Below are positions 48,153 to 57,731 of a stretch of 64,000 nt of DNA, piece after piece; position 1 is the first letter of the stretch, and each line of letters begins with the position of its first letter. The position numbers were made by a program, and so were the translations under genes. The notes beneath the pieces were generated by a model. It did not search any database, had not been told where the DNA came from, and saw only the letters and a program-made list of their open reading frames with translations. The DNA lies in contig NZ_JALRNF010000002.1 in NCBI RefSeq assembly GCF_030272895.1, positions 158,184 through 222,183 on the forward strand, read 5' to 3'. This DNA is from Pseudomonas sp. BGr12 (GTDB taxonomy: Bacteria > Pseudomonadota > Gammaproteobacteria > Pseudomonadales > Pseudomonadaceae).

Positions 48153-50042
48153 ATGACTTACCAGCACAGCTACGCCCGCTCCATTGCCGATCCCGCTGCT
48201 TTCTGGGCCGAACAGGCCAATGATCTCGCCTGGTATCGAAAACCCCTGCAGACCCTCACCGAGAACCCTGACGGCACCCACCAGTGGTTTGCCGACGGCC
48301 GCCTGAACAGTTGCTACCTGGCCCTGGATCACCAGATCGAGCAGGGCCGTGGCGAGCAGACGGCGCTGATCTACGACTCCCCGGTGACCGGCAGCCAGCA
48401 GCAGTTCACCTATGTGCAATTGCGCGATGAAGTGGCGCGCCTGGCCGGGCTGTTGCGTTCGATGGGCGTCGGCAAGGGCGACGGGGTGATCATCTACATG
48501 CCCATGGTGCCGCAGGCGGCCATGGCCATGCTGGCCTGTGCGCGTATCGGCGCGGTGCATTCGGTGGTGTTCGGTGGCTTTGCCGCCAACGAACTGGCCC
48601 TGCGTATCGACGATGCCCGGCCGTCGGTGCTGCTGACCGCGTCCTGCGGCCTGGAGTTCGACCGGGTCATCGAGTACAAGCCGCTGGTCGATCGCGCCCT
48701 GGAGCTGGCCCGCCATCAACCGCGCAATGTCCTGGTGCTGCAACGTCCGCAAGCGCGGGCGAGCATGGTCGAAGGCCGCGACCTGGACTGGCAGGCCGCC
48801 GTGGCCGGAGCCGCGCCGGTGGCACCGGTGGAACTGGACGCCGCCGACCCGATGTACATCATGTACACCTCCGGCACCACCGGCAAACCCAAGGGGATCG
48901 TCCGCGAAAACGGCGGCAACGCCGTGGCCCTGCGCTTTGCCATGCGCCATATCTATGGCATGCAGGCCGGCGACATCTGGTGGGGCATTTCCGATGTCGG
49001 CTGGGTGGTCGGCCATTCCCTGATCGTCTACGGGCCGTTGATGAACGGTTGCACCACGGTGTTCTACGAAGGCAAGCCGATCCGCACCCCGGATGCCGGC
49101 GCCTACTGGCGGGTGGTCGAGCAGTACCGGGTCAACGGCCTGTTCTGCGCCCCCACCGCCATGCGCGCGATCCGCAAGGAAGACCCCGAGGGCGCCTTGC
49201 TGCGCCGCTATGACCTGAGCTCCCTGCGCCAGTTGTTCCTGGCCGGCGAAAAGCTCGACTCCAGCACCCACCAGTGGCTGGAAGCGACCAGCGGCAAGCC
49301 GGTCCACGACCACTGGTGGCAGACCGAAACCGGTTGGCCTGTGACCGCACCCTGCGTCGGCCTGGACGGCAGCGCGGCGCGGCCGGGTTCGAGCAACCGG
49401 GCAGTGCCGGGCTACAACGTGCAGGTGCTGGACGATGACGGCCATTTGCTCGGCGCCAACCAGCAAGGCTCCATCGTCATTGCCCTGCCATTGCCGCCCG
49501 GCTGCAGCCAGACCCTCTGGGGCGATCACCAGCGCTACCTGGATGCCTACCTGAAAACCTACCCGGGCTACTACCACACCGGTGACGGCGGCTACCTGGA
49601 CGACGACGGTTTCGTCTACATCATGGGGCGCACCGATGACGTCATCAACGTCTCGGGCCATCGCCTGTCCACCGGCGAGATGGAAGACCTGGTCGCCCGC
49701 CACCCGGCCGTGGCCGAGTGTGCGGTGATCGGCGTGCATGACGATATCAAGGGCCAGGTACCGCTGGCGCTGGTGGTGCTCAAGGATGGCGAGGGCATCA
49801 GCGAGGCGGTGTTGCAGCGCGAGCTGATGGCCAGTGTGCGCGAGCAGATCGGCGCCCTGGCGTGCTTCAACCAGGTACGCCTGGTCAAGCGCCTGCCCAA
49901 GACCCGTTCGGGCAAGATCCTGCGTGCGGTGCTGCGCAAGATCGCCGACCAGCAGGCCTACACGCCGCCTTCGACCCTGGACGATCCAGCGGTGCTGGGC
50001 GAAATTGAGGCGGTGCTGGCCAGCTTCGCCCGCGCCGGTTGA
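48153..50042 (+). CDS. prpE: Propionyl-CoA synthetase
   Basis: AMP-forming acyl-CoA ligase of 629 aa that activates propionate (and acetate); cytoplasmic. Core motifs are YTSGTTGKPKGIVRENGG (P-loop), WWQTETGWP, YHTGDGGYLDDDGFVYIMGRTDDVIN and the C-terminal acetylation-site lysine in PKTRSGKILR. The N-terminal SYARSIADPAAFWAEQA is PrpE-like. It is separate from the prpBC genes. Convergent with the ZapE-like gene, with 21 bases between stops. Confidence 0.94.
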   Translation: MTYQHSYARSIADPAAFWAEQANDLAWYRKPLQTLTENPDGTHQWFADGRLNSCYLALDHQIEQGRGEQTALIYDSPVTGSQQQFTYVQLRDEVARLAGLLRSMGVGKGDGVIIYMPMVPQAAMAMLACARIGAVHSVVFGGFAANELALRIDDARPSVLLTASCGLEFDRVIEYKPLVDRALELARHQPRNVLVLQRPQARASMVEGRDLDWQAAVAGAAPVAPVELDAADPMYIMYTSGTTGKPKGIVRENGGNAVALRFAMRHIYGMQAGDIWWGISDVGWVVGHSLIVYGPLMNGCTTVFYEGKPIRTPDAGAYWRVVEQYRVNGLFCAPTAMRAIRKEDPEGALLRRYDLSSLRQLFLAGEKLDSSTHQWLEATSGKPVHDHWWQTETGWPVTAPCVGLDGSAARPGSSNRAVPGYNVQVLDDDGHLLGANQQGSIVIALPLPPGCSQTLWGDHQRYLDAYLKTYPGYYHTGDGGYLDDDGFVYIMGRTDDVINVSGHRLSTGEMEDLVARHPAVAECAVIGVHDDIKGQVPLALVVLKDGEGISEAVLQRELMASVREQIGALACFNQVRLVKRLPKTRSGKILRAVLRKIADQQAYTPPSTLDDPAVLGEIEAVLASFARAG

Positions 50043-50048
50043 GACGCG

Positions 50049-50080
50049 CGGCCTGCCCGGCACTCAGGCCGGGCAGGCCG
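50049..50080. terminator. GC-rich hairpin between prpE and the ZapE-like gene
   Basis: CGGCCTGCCCGGC / GCCGGGCAGGCCG, 13-bp perfect stem with a six-base loop. It starts seven bases after the prpE stop and covers the last codons of the reverse gene. No T run is present, so its strength as terminator is uncertain. Confidence 0.55.
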
Positions 50081-51176
50081 CCGCGTGCGATTGGCGCAAC
50101 TGACCCAGGCGGCTGCGGGTGCGCGACAGGTCGGTGGCGCTACCGCCCAGGCTGGCATCGAGCGAGGCGCTGCCGATCAGCACCAGGTGCTTGTCCTGGT
50201 CGTAGAGCACGTCGATCAGGTTGATAAAGCGCTGTTGCGCGGCGATCGAGCAATCCTCCAGCCGGGGCAGGCGCTCGATGATCCAGTGATCGTAACGCCC
50301 GGCCAGTTCCAGGTAATCCATCACCGCCGTGGGCTGCTCGCAGATATCGGCGAAGTCGAAGCCGACCGTGCGCTGCTCGCTGAAGCGGGCCCGTAGCGGG
50401 TGCTTGCCCACCGGCAGGTCGAACGTCCCGTCGCTCAATGCCGGCAGCTCAAGCGCCTGGCGCTGCTCGGCACTGCCCGGCCAGAGGTAGTGGCCGCGGG
50501 TGAAGCGCTGCTGGCTGCTGGCCGTGGACAGGCTGCGGTAGTCCTGCTCGCCGCCGACTTCCAGCACCTGCATCTGCCGCTTGATCAACTCGATCACCGG
50601 CTTGAAACGCTGGTGGTAGAGCGGATTGGGCAACAGCCCCTCGGGGGCGTAGTTGGACGTCACCAGCAGGAAGATGCGCCGGGCGAACAGGGCCTGGAAC
50701 AGGCGGGTGATCAGCATCGCATCGCCGATGTCATGCACATGGAACTCATCGAAACACAGCACCTGGCAGCCTTCGAGCAGTTCATCGAGGCTGTGGGCCA
50801 GGGCGTCGTCCTGGTGGCGATGCTCGTGCATGCCCCGGTGCAGGCGGGCGAAGAAGTCGTGAAAGTGCACGCGGCGCTTGTGGGGATGGGGCAGGGCCTG
50901 GAAAAAGCCGTCGAGCAACCAGCTCTTGCCGCGCCCGACCGCGCCATGCAGGTACAGGCTGCGGGCCTTGCCGCTGTCGAGCTGGCCGGCCTGGGTGGCC
51001 AGCTGCTCGATCACCCGCGCCTGGCCCTGGCTCAGGGTGTAGCCTTGGGCGGCAGCCTTGTGGCGAAAATGCTGACGAACGGTAACGGCCAAACCATCGG
51101 GGGCAGGGCGGGCGCCGTTCAGGCGCTGACGCAAGGCATTCAGGGGGGCGTGTATCCAGGCGGGCAGGGCAGGCAA
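50064..51176 (-). CDS. zapE: AFG1/ZapE-family ATPase
   Basis: P-loop ATPase of the AFG1/ZapE family (cell-division or mitochondrial-type quality control). Walker A GAVGRGKS and Walker B LCFDEFHVHDIGDAM are intact, followed by LFARRIFLLVTSNYAPEGL (sensor region). The start is unclear because there is no ATG. I prefer TTG at 51176 (370 aa), with GAGGAG six bases upstream; TTG at 51206 would give 380 aa without a ribosome site. It may be a second ZapE paralog, so the symbol is tentative. Divergent from the pilus operon. Confidence 0.8.
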   Translation of the reverse strand: MPALPAWIHAPLNALRQRLNGARPAPDGLAVTVRQHFRHKAAAQGYTLSQGQARVIEQLATQAGQLDSGKARSLYLHGAVGRGKSWLLDGFFQALPHPHKRRVHFHDFFARLHRGMHEHRHQDDALAHSLDELLEGCQVLCFDEFHVHDIGDAMLITRLFQALFARRIFLLVTSNYAPEGLLPNPLYHQRFKPVIELIKRQMQVLEVGGEQDYRSLSTASSQQRFTRGHYLWPGSAEQRQALELPALSDGTFDLPVGKHPLRARFSEQRTVGFDFADICEQPTAVMDYLELAGRYDHWIIERLPRLEDCSIAAQQRFINLIDVLYDQDKHLVLIGSASLDASLGGSATDLSRTRSRLGQLRQSHAAACPA

Positions 51177-51366
51177 ACCGGGCTCCTCAAGGGCAACGGG
51201 ACTCAAGGGCCAGCTTGAGCGAGCGCGGCTAATTTAACCAAATTGATCCCGCGCCGCCAGCGACGGCACGCTGTACCCGGGCTGTACATTCCCCCACGAG
51301 CTGGCAGGTTTTATCGGCACTGCTACCCTCAAGCGCAGACCAATCCCCCATCGTAAGGAAGCGAAG

Positions 51367-51894
51367 GTGAAAGGATGCGCTCTGGTCGTATTGCTGGCTG
51401 CGGTCATGATGACCCCGGCAGCGGCCACCGACTTCATGGTTGAAGTCAAAATGGAAGTCCAGCGTGGCTGTGTGTTGATCCACTCGCCCCGCGACGCCGG
51501 TGCCCAGGCGCTGGGCGTGCTGGACTTCGGCGTGACCGCGCGCCTGGACGACCCCGCCGGGCCGCGCAGCAGCGCGCTGCTCAGCCAGCGACCGCCACGC
51601 CTTGAATGCAACCCCGACACCAGCTACCAGGTGCAGGTCGATGGCGGCCAGCACGGCGGAGTGGGTGAAGTGCGCTATCTGGCCAGCAACCAGCCTGCGA
51701 CGCGACCGATTCCCTATCGCCTGTTTCAGGACCCGGCCTGGCGCACGCCGCTGCCGGTCAATGTCGCGCACGCGGCCCGGGTGCCTTCCACCGGCTCGGT
51801 GGAACTTCCCCTGTACGCCCGCATCGACCGCCTGGCCCAAGTGCCGGCGGTCGGTCGTTATTCGGACCTGCTCAAGGTGACCGTCATCTGGTGA
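51367..51894 (+). CDS. Csu-type pilus subunit 1 (spore coat U domain)
   Basis: Secreted pilin-like protein of 175 aa. Signal peptide 1-20 (ending PAAA). The spore-coat-U/Csu pilin pattern is present: a cysteine before VLDFG, a second cysteine in RLECNPDTSY, then a QVQVDGG strand, RPIPYRLF, and a C-terminal YSDLLKVTVIW strand. GTG start with GAAG upstream. First gene of a seven-gene chaperone-usher operon reading to 57725. Confidence 0.85.
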   Translation: MKGCALVVLLAAVMMTPAAATDFMVEVKMEVQRGCVLIHSPRDAGAQALGVLDFGVTARLDDPAGPRSSALLSQRPPRLECNPDTSYQVQVDGGQHGGVGEVRYLASNQPATRPIPYRLFQDPAWRTPLPVNVAHAARVPSTGSVELPLYARIDRLAQVPAVGRYSDLLKVTVIW

Positions 51895-51930
51895 TGGCCT
51901 CGCCTTGAGCCTGCTAAAGGAACTGGCAGC

Positions 51931-52461
51931 ATGAAAAATGTCCTGCTGTTGGGCATCGGCCCGCTGTTGCTGGTCAACCCCGATGCCTTCGCGGCCATGA
52001 GCGGGCATATCCAGGCGCGCCTGGTGATCAGTGCGGCCTGCCAGATCAGTGGTGATCCGGGCTCGGCCATCGACGACCCGGGGGCAGGGGTGCTGGACTT
52101 CGGCAGCCGCGGCCCGAGCTGGACCGATGCGCTGCACGCGCGCCTGGATGAAAGCACCGGCGACGGCACGCTACAGGTGCGCTGCAACCCTTCGGTCCGC
52201 GCCTTCACCGTGAGCATCAATGGCGGCGCCAACGGCGACGGTGCCACGCGCCGGCTGAGCAACGGCCGCGAGCTGATTCCCTATCAACTGTCCGCCGATC
52301 CTGGCGGCAGCGCCCGCTATGGCATCGGCCAGCAGCGCACCTTCTCGGTCAGCAGCGCGGCGCAGATCCCCATACCCATCTACGGCGCGGTGGTGGCCCA
52401 CCCCAGGGCGCTGCCGGCCGGTATCTACCGCGACACCCTGATGGTGACCCTGGACTGGTAA
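51931..52461 (+). CDS. Csu-type pilus subunit 2 (spore coat U domain)
   Basis: Secreted subunit of 176 aa with signal peptide 1-21. It has the same layout as its neighbours: cysteine, VLDFG, second cysteine in QVRCNPSV, FTVSINGG, ELIPYQLS, and the end YRDTLMVTLDW. It follows subunit 1 by 36 bases. Its N-terminal strand (MSGHIQARLVIS) would be the donor to the next subunit. Confidence 0.87.
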   Translation: MKNVLLLGIGPLLLVNPDAFAAMSGHIQARLVISAACQISGDPGSAIDDPGAGVLDFGSRGPSWTDALHARLDESTGDGTLQVRCNPSVRAFTVSINGGANGDGATRRLSNGRELIPYQLSADPGGSARYGIGQQRTFSVSSAAQIPIPIYGAVVAHPRALPAGIYRDTLMVTLDW

Positions 52462-52476
52462 CACAAGGAGTGACTC

Positions 52477-53010
52477 ATGCAGCCGAACATTTTCCCCATC
52501 CTCTTCGCCGGCATCGGCCTGGCGCTTTGTGGCCAGGCCCAGGCCGGCACCGTCACCGGGCAGATCAATGCCAGCCTGACGCTGATCGCCAGCTGCCAGG
52601 TCAACGGCGCCACCGGCAGCACCGGGGTGGACTTCGGTGCGCTGAACTTCGGCACCCTCGACGCGCTGTTCACCCAGGCCCCGGGGCAAGTGCTCGGTGG
52701 TGGCGGCGGGGCCCTGAGCATCCTCTGTTCCAGCGGCACGGTGCCGGCGGTGAAGATCGGCGCCGGCAGCCATGACAACCAGTCCGCCGGCGGCACCCGG
52801 GCGCTGGCCGACGGCGCCGGCAACTTCGTGCCCTACGACTTCTACACCGACGCCGGGCACACCCAGGTGCTGGCCATCAACGGCGTGATCACCCTGCCGA
52901 CCAGCAGTGGCGTGGCCCAGACCGTCAACCTCTACGGCCTGGCCAAGGGCAAGGCGGGCCTGCCGGCCGGGACGTACAGCGACACGGTGGCGGTCGAGCT
53001 GAGCTTCTGA
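52477..53010 (+). CDS. Csu-type pilus subunit 3 (spore coat U domain)
   Basis: Secreted subunit of 177 aa; signal peptide about 1-22 (AQA). Alanine/glycine-rich, with VTGQINASLTLIASC at the mature start, VDFGALNFG, a second cysteine in LSILCSSGT, YDFYTDAGH and the end YSDTVAVELSF. Its composition (small residues, threonine-rich) and length make it the best candidate for the major pilin (CsuA/B-like), which is inference. Confidence 0.87.
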   Translation: MQPNIFPILFAGIGLALCGQAQAGTVTGQINASLTLIASCQVNGATGSTGVDFGALNFGTLDALFTQAPGQVLGGGGGALSILCSSGTVPAVKIGAGSHDNQSAGGTRALADGAGNFVPYDFYTDAGHTQVLAINGVITLPTSSGVAQTVNLYGLAKGKAGLPAGTYSDTVAVELSF

Positions 53011-53013
53011 GCC

Positions 53014-53517
53014 GTGCGCCCCGGGCTGTCGCTGCTGCTGGCTGTGATCGGCGGCAGTGTCGCGCTGCCACTGGATGCGGCCACCACCAGCACCTTCCAG
53101 GTCAGCGCCACCGTGACGGCGGGCTGCCTGGTGGTGGGTGGGGTGAGCACCTGGGGCACCCTGGATTTCGGCAGCCATTCGGCGTTGTCGACCGGCAACG
53201 TCAGCACGGCGCTGGGCGGCACCACGGTGACCCTGCAGTGCACCCCGGGGGTGAGCCTGAGCATGCGTCTGAACGGCGGCCAGAACAGTGCTGCCGGCCT
53301 GCGCAACCTCAAGCGCGGCAGCGGTACGGCGCTGGTGGCCTATCAACTGTTCGCCGATGCCGGCCTGAGCCAGGTGCTGGGTATCGACCAGAACGTGGCG
53401 GTGGCCTACGGCGATGCCACGGCTATCAAGCTGCCGGTCTACGCCCGCGCACAATTGACCGGCAACCTGCCCGCCGGCAGCTACACCGATGTGGTGCAGG
53501 TAGTAGTGAGTTTCTGA
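53014..53517 (+). CDS. Csu-type pilus subunit 4 (spore coat U domain)
   Basis: Secreted subunit of 167 aa from a GTG start three bases after the previous stop. Signal peptide about 1-22 (LDA). STFQVSATVTAGC at the mature start, LDFGSHS, TLQCTPGVSLSMRLNGG, LVAYQLFADAG and the end YTDVVQVVVSF follow the family pattern. Strong translational coupling with subunit 3 is likely. Confidence 0.87.
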   Translation: MRPGLSLLLAVIGGSVALPLDAATTSTFQVSATVTAGCLVVGGVSTWGTLDFGSHSALSTGNVSTALGGTTVTLQCTPGVSLSMRLNGGQNSAAGLRNLKRGSGTALVAYQLFADAGLSQVLGIDQNVAVAYGDATAIKLPVYARAQLTGNLPAGSYTDVVQVVVSF

Positions 53518-53557
53518 AGGGCAATCAATGCAATATTCGACCATAAGGACATCACCC

Positions 53558-54349
53558 ATGGGCTCAAGCGCTGGCACCAAGGGCGCACGCTTCAACCTCC
53601 TGGCCTGCCTGCTTGCCCTGTTCGGCAGTGCAGGCGTGCAGGCCGCCACCTCGGTGCTGATCTGGCCGATCGACCCGGTATTAGAGGCCGACCAGAAGGC
53701 CGGCGCCCTGTGGCTGGAAAACCGCGGCACGACCCCGGCCAACCTGCAGGTGCGGGTGTTCGCCTGGCGCCAGGGCGACTTCGACGACCAGTACCAGGCC
53801 CAGCGCGAGATCATCGGCAGCCCGCCGGTGGCCAACATCGCCCCGGGGCAGAAACAACTGATCCGCCTGACCCGCACCGGCGCCTCGCCTGTAGGCCAGG
53901 AGCAGGCCTACCGGATCATCATCGACGAGATTCCCCAGGCCTTGCCCGCCACGGCCAGTGCTGACACGGCGCAGGCGGCGATCCGCTTCCAGATGCGCTA
54001 CTCGGTGCCCCTGTTCGTCTACGGCCAGGGCCTGTGGGGCAAGCCGGATGCCAGTGGCCAGCGCGATCCGGGCGGGGTCGGCAAGCCGGCGCTGAGTTGG
54101 CGCCAGGTGTCGGTACAGGGCCGCCCCTACGTCGAGATCCGCAACACCGGGCCGGTGCATGCGCGCCTGACCGATGTGGTGCTGCACCAGGGCGGGCAGC
54201 AAAAGCCGCTGGTCGAAGGCCTGCTCGGCTACGTACTGCCGGGCGCCAGCATGCGCTGGCCGGCGCCGCAGGCACTGACGGCAGCGACGGTGCTCAAGGG
54301 CCGGGTCAACGGCCAGGAGGCGGCACAGACCCTGAGCCAGGGGCAGTGA
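53558..54349 (+). CDS. Periplasmic pilus chaperone (PapD/CsuC type)
   Basis: Chaperone of two immunoglobulin-like domains, 263 aa from the ATG chosen here. Signal peptide about 1-30. Domain 1 shows WLENRGTTPANLQVRVFAW, ANIAPGQKQLIRLTR and YRIIIDEIP, the usual subunit-binding strand region; domain 2 has VEIRNTGPVHARL. An alternative ATG at 53528 (with GAAGGG upstream) would add ten residues. It folds the spore-coat-U subunits and delivers them to the usher. Confidence 0.88.
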   Translation: MGSSAGTKGARFNLLACLLALFGSAGVQAATSVLIWPIDPVLEADQKAGALWLENRGTTPANLQVRVFAWRQGDFDDQYQAQREIIGSPPVANIAPGQKQLIRLTRTGASPVGQEQAYRIIIDEIPQALPATASADTAQAAIRFQMRYSVPLFVYGQGLWGKPDASGQRDPGGVGKPALSWRQVSVQGRPYVEIRNTGPVHARLTDVVLHQGGQQKPLVEGLLGYVLPGASMRWPAPQALTAATVLKGRVNGQEAAQTLSQGQ

Positions 54350-54411
54350 TGCGAGGCTAAGGACGCAACAACAGGGGCCAGGGAGGACCCGGTGATGGTG
54401 GGATACGGTGA

Positions 54412-56763
54412 GTGAACAAGGCTCGGGCCTATCGCTGCGCGCTGGCGCTGACGGCCTGTGCGCTGCAGGTGCTGGACGGTGGCCCGCTGCTGGCCGGGCA
54501 ACTGCCGCCTGCGCCCACCCGCCTGGAGGCGCTGGGCGATGCCCAGTTGTACCTGGAGCTGGTGGTCAATCAGATGAGCAGCCCTGAGCCGGTGCCGGTG
54601 CAGCAGCGGGGCGGACGCCTGTTCCTGGCCACGGCGGACCTGCTGGCGGCGGGCGTCCAGGTGCCGGGGCTGACGGCCGGCGAGGTGGCGCTGGATTCTG
54701 TCCCCGGGTTGCACAGCGACTATGACAGCCAGGGCCAGCGCCTGCTGCTGCAGGTGCCCGCCGCCTGGCTGCCGACCCAGCGCCTCGGTGACGCCCGGCT
54801 GTACCCGGCCAGCGACGCGCGCAGCAGCTTTGGCGCGTTGCTCAACTACGACCTGTACCTGAACGACACCGACGATGGCGGCACCTACCTCGCCGCCTGG
54901 AACGAGCTGCGCCTGTTCGACAGCTGGGGCACGCTGTCGACCACCGGACAATGGCGCCAGGCCCTGGGCGGCAATCGGTTCGACGACAGCCAGGAGGGCT
55001 TTCGTCGCTACGACACCACCTGGCGCTACACCGACGAGGTGCGGCTGCTGACCCTGGAAGTCGGTGATGTACTCAGCGGCGCCTTGCCCTGGACCGGCTC
55101 GGTGCGCCTGGGCGGCGTGCAGCTGTCGCGGGACTTTGCCGTGCGTCCGGACCTGGTCACCTATCCCTTGCCGGCCTTTGCCGGCGAAGCGGCGGTGCCG
55201 TCGTCGCTGGACCTGTTCATCAACGGCTACAAGAGTTCCAGCGCCGAACTGCAGCCGGGGCCCTACACCCTGACCAACATCCCGTTCATCAACGGTGCCG
55301 GTGAAGCGGTGGTGGTGACCACCGATGCCCTGGGCCGGCAGGTGTCCACCACCTTGCCGTTCTATGTGACCAGCAGCCTGCTGCAACAGGGCCTGAGCGA
55401 CTTCTCCCTGGCCGCCGGCAGCCTGCGCCGCGACTATGCCTTGCGCGACTTCGCCTACGGGCCGGGGGTGGCCAGTGCCAGCCTGCGTCATGGCCTGAGT
55501 GACAGCTTCACTCTGGAAAGCCACGCTGAAGCCGCCGAATCGCTGACCCTGGGCGGTGTCGGCGGCAACCTGCAGGTGGGCAACTGGGGGGTGGTCAATG
55601 CCGCCGTCAGCCAGAGCCGCTTCGACAGCCGCAGCGGCCAGCAACTGAGCCTGGGCTACCAGTACAACAGCCCGCGCCTGGGTTTCAATTACCAGCGCCT
55701 GCAACGGCATGGCGACTACGCCGACCTGTCGCTGGTCGACAGCCCCTACACGCGCCTGAGCCAGCGCAGCGAGCAGCTCACCCTGAGCCTGAACCTGGAC
55801 CGCTACGGCAGCCTGGGCGCCGGTTACTTCGACGTCCGCGCCGGCGACGGCAGCCGTACCCGCCTGCTCAACCTGAGCTGGAGCAAGCCGCTGTGGGGCA
55901 ACAGCAGCCTGTACCTGTCGGCCAACCGCGAGATCGGCGACAGCCAGTGGGCACTGCAGGCGCAACTGGTGATCCCGTTCGACCTGCACGGCACCTTGAG
56001 CCTGGGCCTGGAACGCAATCAGCAGGGCGAGCACCTGCAGAGGGTCAACTACAGCCGCGCCGTGCCGGTGGAAGGGGGCGCAGGTTTCAATCTTGGCTAT
56101 GCCGATGGTGACCGCGAGGCCTATCGCCAGGCCGACCTGACCTGGCGCCTGCAGGCCGTGCAGCTGCAGGTCGGTGCCTACGGCAGCCGCGACGACACCA
56201 CGCGCTGGGCCGATGCCAGCGGCTCGCTGGTGTGGATGGACGCCGGGGTGTTCGCCGCCAACCGTATCGATGACGCTTTCGTGGTGGTCAGCACCGACGG
56301 TTTCGCCGACGTGCCGGTGCGTTACGAAAACCAGCTGGTCGGCCGCACCGACCGCAACGGTCACCTGCTGGTGCCCTGGAGCAGTGGCTACTACCGGGGC
56401 AAATACGAGATCGACCCGATGGAACTGCCCAGCACCGTGCAGGTGCCCGAGGTGGAGCTGCGGGTGGCGGTGCGGCGTGGCACCGGGTATTTGCTGGAGT
56501 TTCCACTACGCACAGTGGTGGCGGCCAGCCTGCGCCTGGTCGATGCTGCCGGGCAGGACCTGGCCGTGGGTAGCCAGGTGCTGCACGAACAAAGCGGCCA
56601 GCGCACGGTGGTGGGCTGGGACGGGCTGGTGTACCTGGAGGGCCTGGCCGCGCACAACAGCCTGGTGGTGGAGCCGGTTGGCGGTGGTGGTTGCCGGGTG
56701 AGTTTCAGTGCCTCCGGCGATCAGGCCCAGGTGCCGCTGATCGGGCCGCTGGTGTGCCAATGA
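54412..56763 (+). CDS. Outer-membrane usher (CsuD/FimD type)
   Basis: Usher of 783 aa with a signal peptide (about 1-29) and a short N-terminal domain, a beta-barrel with a plug region (GSVRLGGVQLSRDFAVRPDLVTYPLPAF, and LDLFINGYKSSSAELQPGPYTLTNIP), and C-terminal domains ending GPLVCQ. GTG start. It secretes and assembles subunits at the outer membrane. Its stop overlaps the start of the tip gene as ATGA. Confidence 0.92.
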   Translation: MNKARAYRCALALTACALQVLDGGPLLAGQLPPAPTRLEALGDAQLYLELVVNQMSSPEPVPVQQRGGRLFLATADLLAAGVQVPGLTAGEVALDSVPGLHSDYDSQGQRLLLQVPAAWLPTQRLGDARLYPASDARSSFGALLNYDLYLNDTDDGGTYLAAWNELRLFDSWGTLSTTGQWRQALGGNRFDDSQEGFRRYDTTWRYTDEVRLLTLEVGDVLSGALPWTGSVRLGGVQLSRDFAVRPDLVTYPLPAFAGEAAVPSSLDLFINGYKSSSAELQPGPYTLTNIPFINGAGEAVVVTTDALGRQVSTTLPFYVTSSLLQQGLSDFSLAAGSLRRDYALRDFAYGPGVASASLRHGLSDSFTLESHAEAAESLTLGGVGGNLQVGNWGVVNAAVSQSRFDSRSGQQLSLGYQYNSPRLGFNYQRLQRHGDYADLSLVDSPYTRLSQRSEQLTLSLNLDRYGSLGAGYFDVRAGDGSRTRLLNLSWSKPLWGNSSLYLSANREIGDSQWALQAQLVIPFDLHGTLSLGLERNQQGEHLQRVNYSRAVPVEGGAGFNLGYADGDREAYRQADLTWRLQAVQLQVGAYGSRDDTTRWADASGSLVWMDAGVFAANRIDDAFVVVSTDGFADVPVRYENQLVGRTDRNGHLLVPWSSGYYRGKYEIDPMELPSTVQVPEVELRVAVRRGTGYLLEFPLRTVVAASLRLVDAAGQDLAVGSQVLHEQSGQRTVVGWDGLVYLEGLAAHNSLVVEPVGGGGCRVSFSASGDQAQVPLIGPLVCQ

Positions 56764-57725
56764 AGCGCGGCTGGGCAAGCCTTATGCTGCTAGCCTGTAC
56801 CCGGGCGCAGGCACTGTGCGACGTGGTGAGCACCACGCCGGCCAGCTTCGGTACGGTGACTTCGACCCTGGTCAATACCGTGGTGCAATCGGCCTCCACC
56901 GGCAATGCCGGGCTGCGCTGCACCGGGTCGCTGGTGAGCCTGCTGGCCGCCGACGACCACTTCTATGCGACCTTCACGCCCACCGGTGGCACCACCGGGC
57001 TGGTCGGGCCCACCGGCGATGTCATCAACTACACCCTGTATGCCAACAACACCAGCAACTTTGCCATCGCCCGCAACACCCGCTACGACTTTGCCCGCAA
57101 CGGCATCATCGACGCCCTCGGGCTGCTCAACGGCACCACGCCCAAGACCGTGCCGATCTACCTGAAGACCCAGATCGGCAGCACGGTCGCGGCCGGTCTG
57201 TACCAGGAAACCTTCGCCGTGGAATGGGACATCAACTACTGCTACGGCATTGGTGTGGGCAACATCTGCCTGGGCCGCCAGGTGCTGAAGCAGAGCACCA
57301 GCCTGACCGTCAGCCTGACCGTCAGCAACGACTGCCAGATCACCAGCCCCAATATCAGTTTCGGCAGCGCGCCGGTGGTGGCTGGCTTCAGCACGGTCAA
57401 CAGCAACGTCAACATCGCCTGTACCAAAGGCAGCAACTACACCGTCGGCCTGGACGACGGGCAGAATGGCGCGGGTGGGCGCCGGCGGATGAAGTCGGCG
57501 GCCAACAATTATCTGGCCTACGACATCTTCAAAAGTGCCGGCAACCTGCGCTGGGGCAAACTGAACAGCGAGCGCCGGGCCAGCAGCGATGCCGACATCA
57601 ACCCGGGTGCGGGGACCGGCAGCGGCAGTCAGGTGTTCAATTACAACGCCCGGGTCTACACCGACCAGGCCACGCCGCCGGCCGGTACCTACCTGGACAG
57701 CGTGATCCTCGACGTGCAGTTCTGA
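56760..57725 (+). CDS. Two-domain spore coat U protein, probable pilus tip (CsuE-like)
   Basis: Secreted protein of 321 aa, about twice the length of the other subunits. An N-terminal cysteine-bearing domain (LCDVVSTTPASFGTV...) is followed at about residue 195 by a complete spore-coat-U domain (VSNDCQITSPNISFGS, VNIACTKGSNYTVGLDDGQ, LAYDIFKS, YLDSVILDVQF). This two-domain plan is that of CsuE, the adhesive tip of Acinetobacter Csu pili. Last gene of the operon. Confidence 0.85.
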   Translation: MKRGWASLMLLACTRAQALCDVVSTTPASFGTVTSTLVNTVVQSASTGNAGLRCTGSLVSLLAADDHFYATFTPTGGTTGLVGPTGDVINYTLYANNTSNFAIARNTRYDFARNGIIDALGLLNGTTPKTVPIYLKTQIGSTVAAGLYQETFAVEWDINYCYGIGVGNICLGRQVLKQSTSLTVSLTVSNDCQITSPNISFGSAPVVAGFSTVNSNVNIACTKGSNYTVGLDDGQNGAGGRRRMKSAANNYLAYDIFKSAGNLRWGKLNSERRASSDADINPGAGTGSGSQVFNYNARVYTDQATPPAGTYLDSVILDVQF

Positions 57726-57731
57726 AACCTT

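Noticed and set aside
48144..50063. Long reverse open frame across prpE.
   Set aside because: Shadow of prpE, which matches its family from end to end; the reverse translation has no family features.
54229..56364. Long reverse open frame across the usher gene.
   Set aside because: Repetitive Gln/Ala-rich shadow product; the forward usher is complete.
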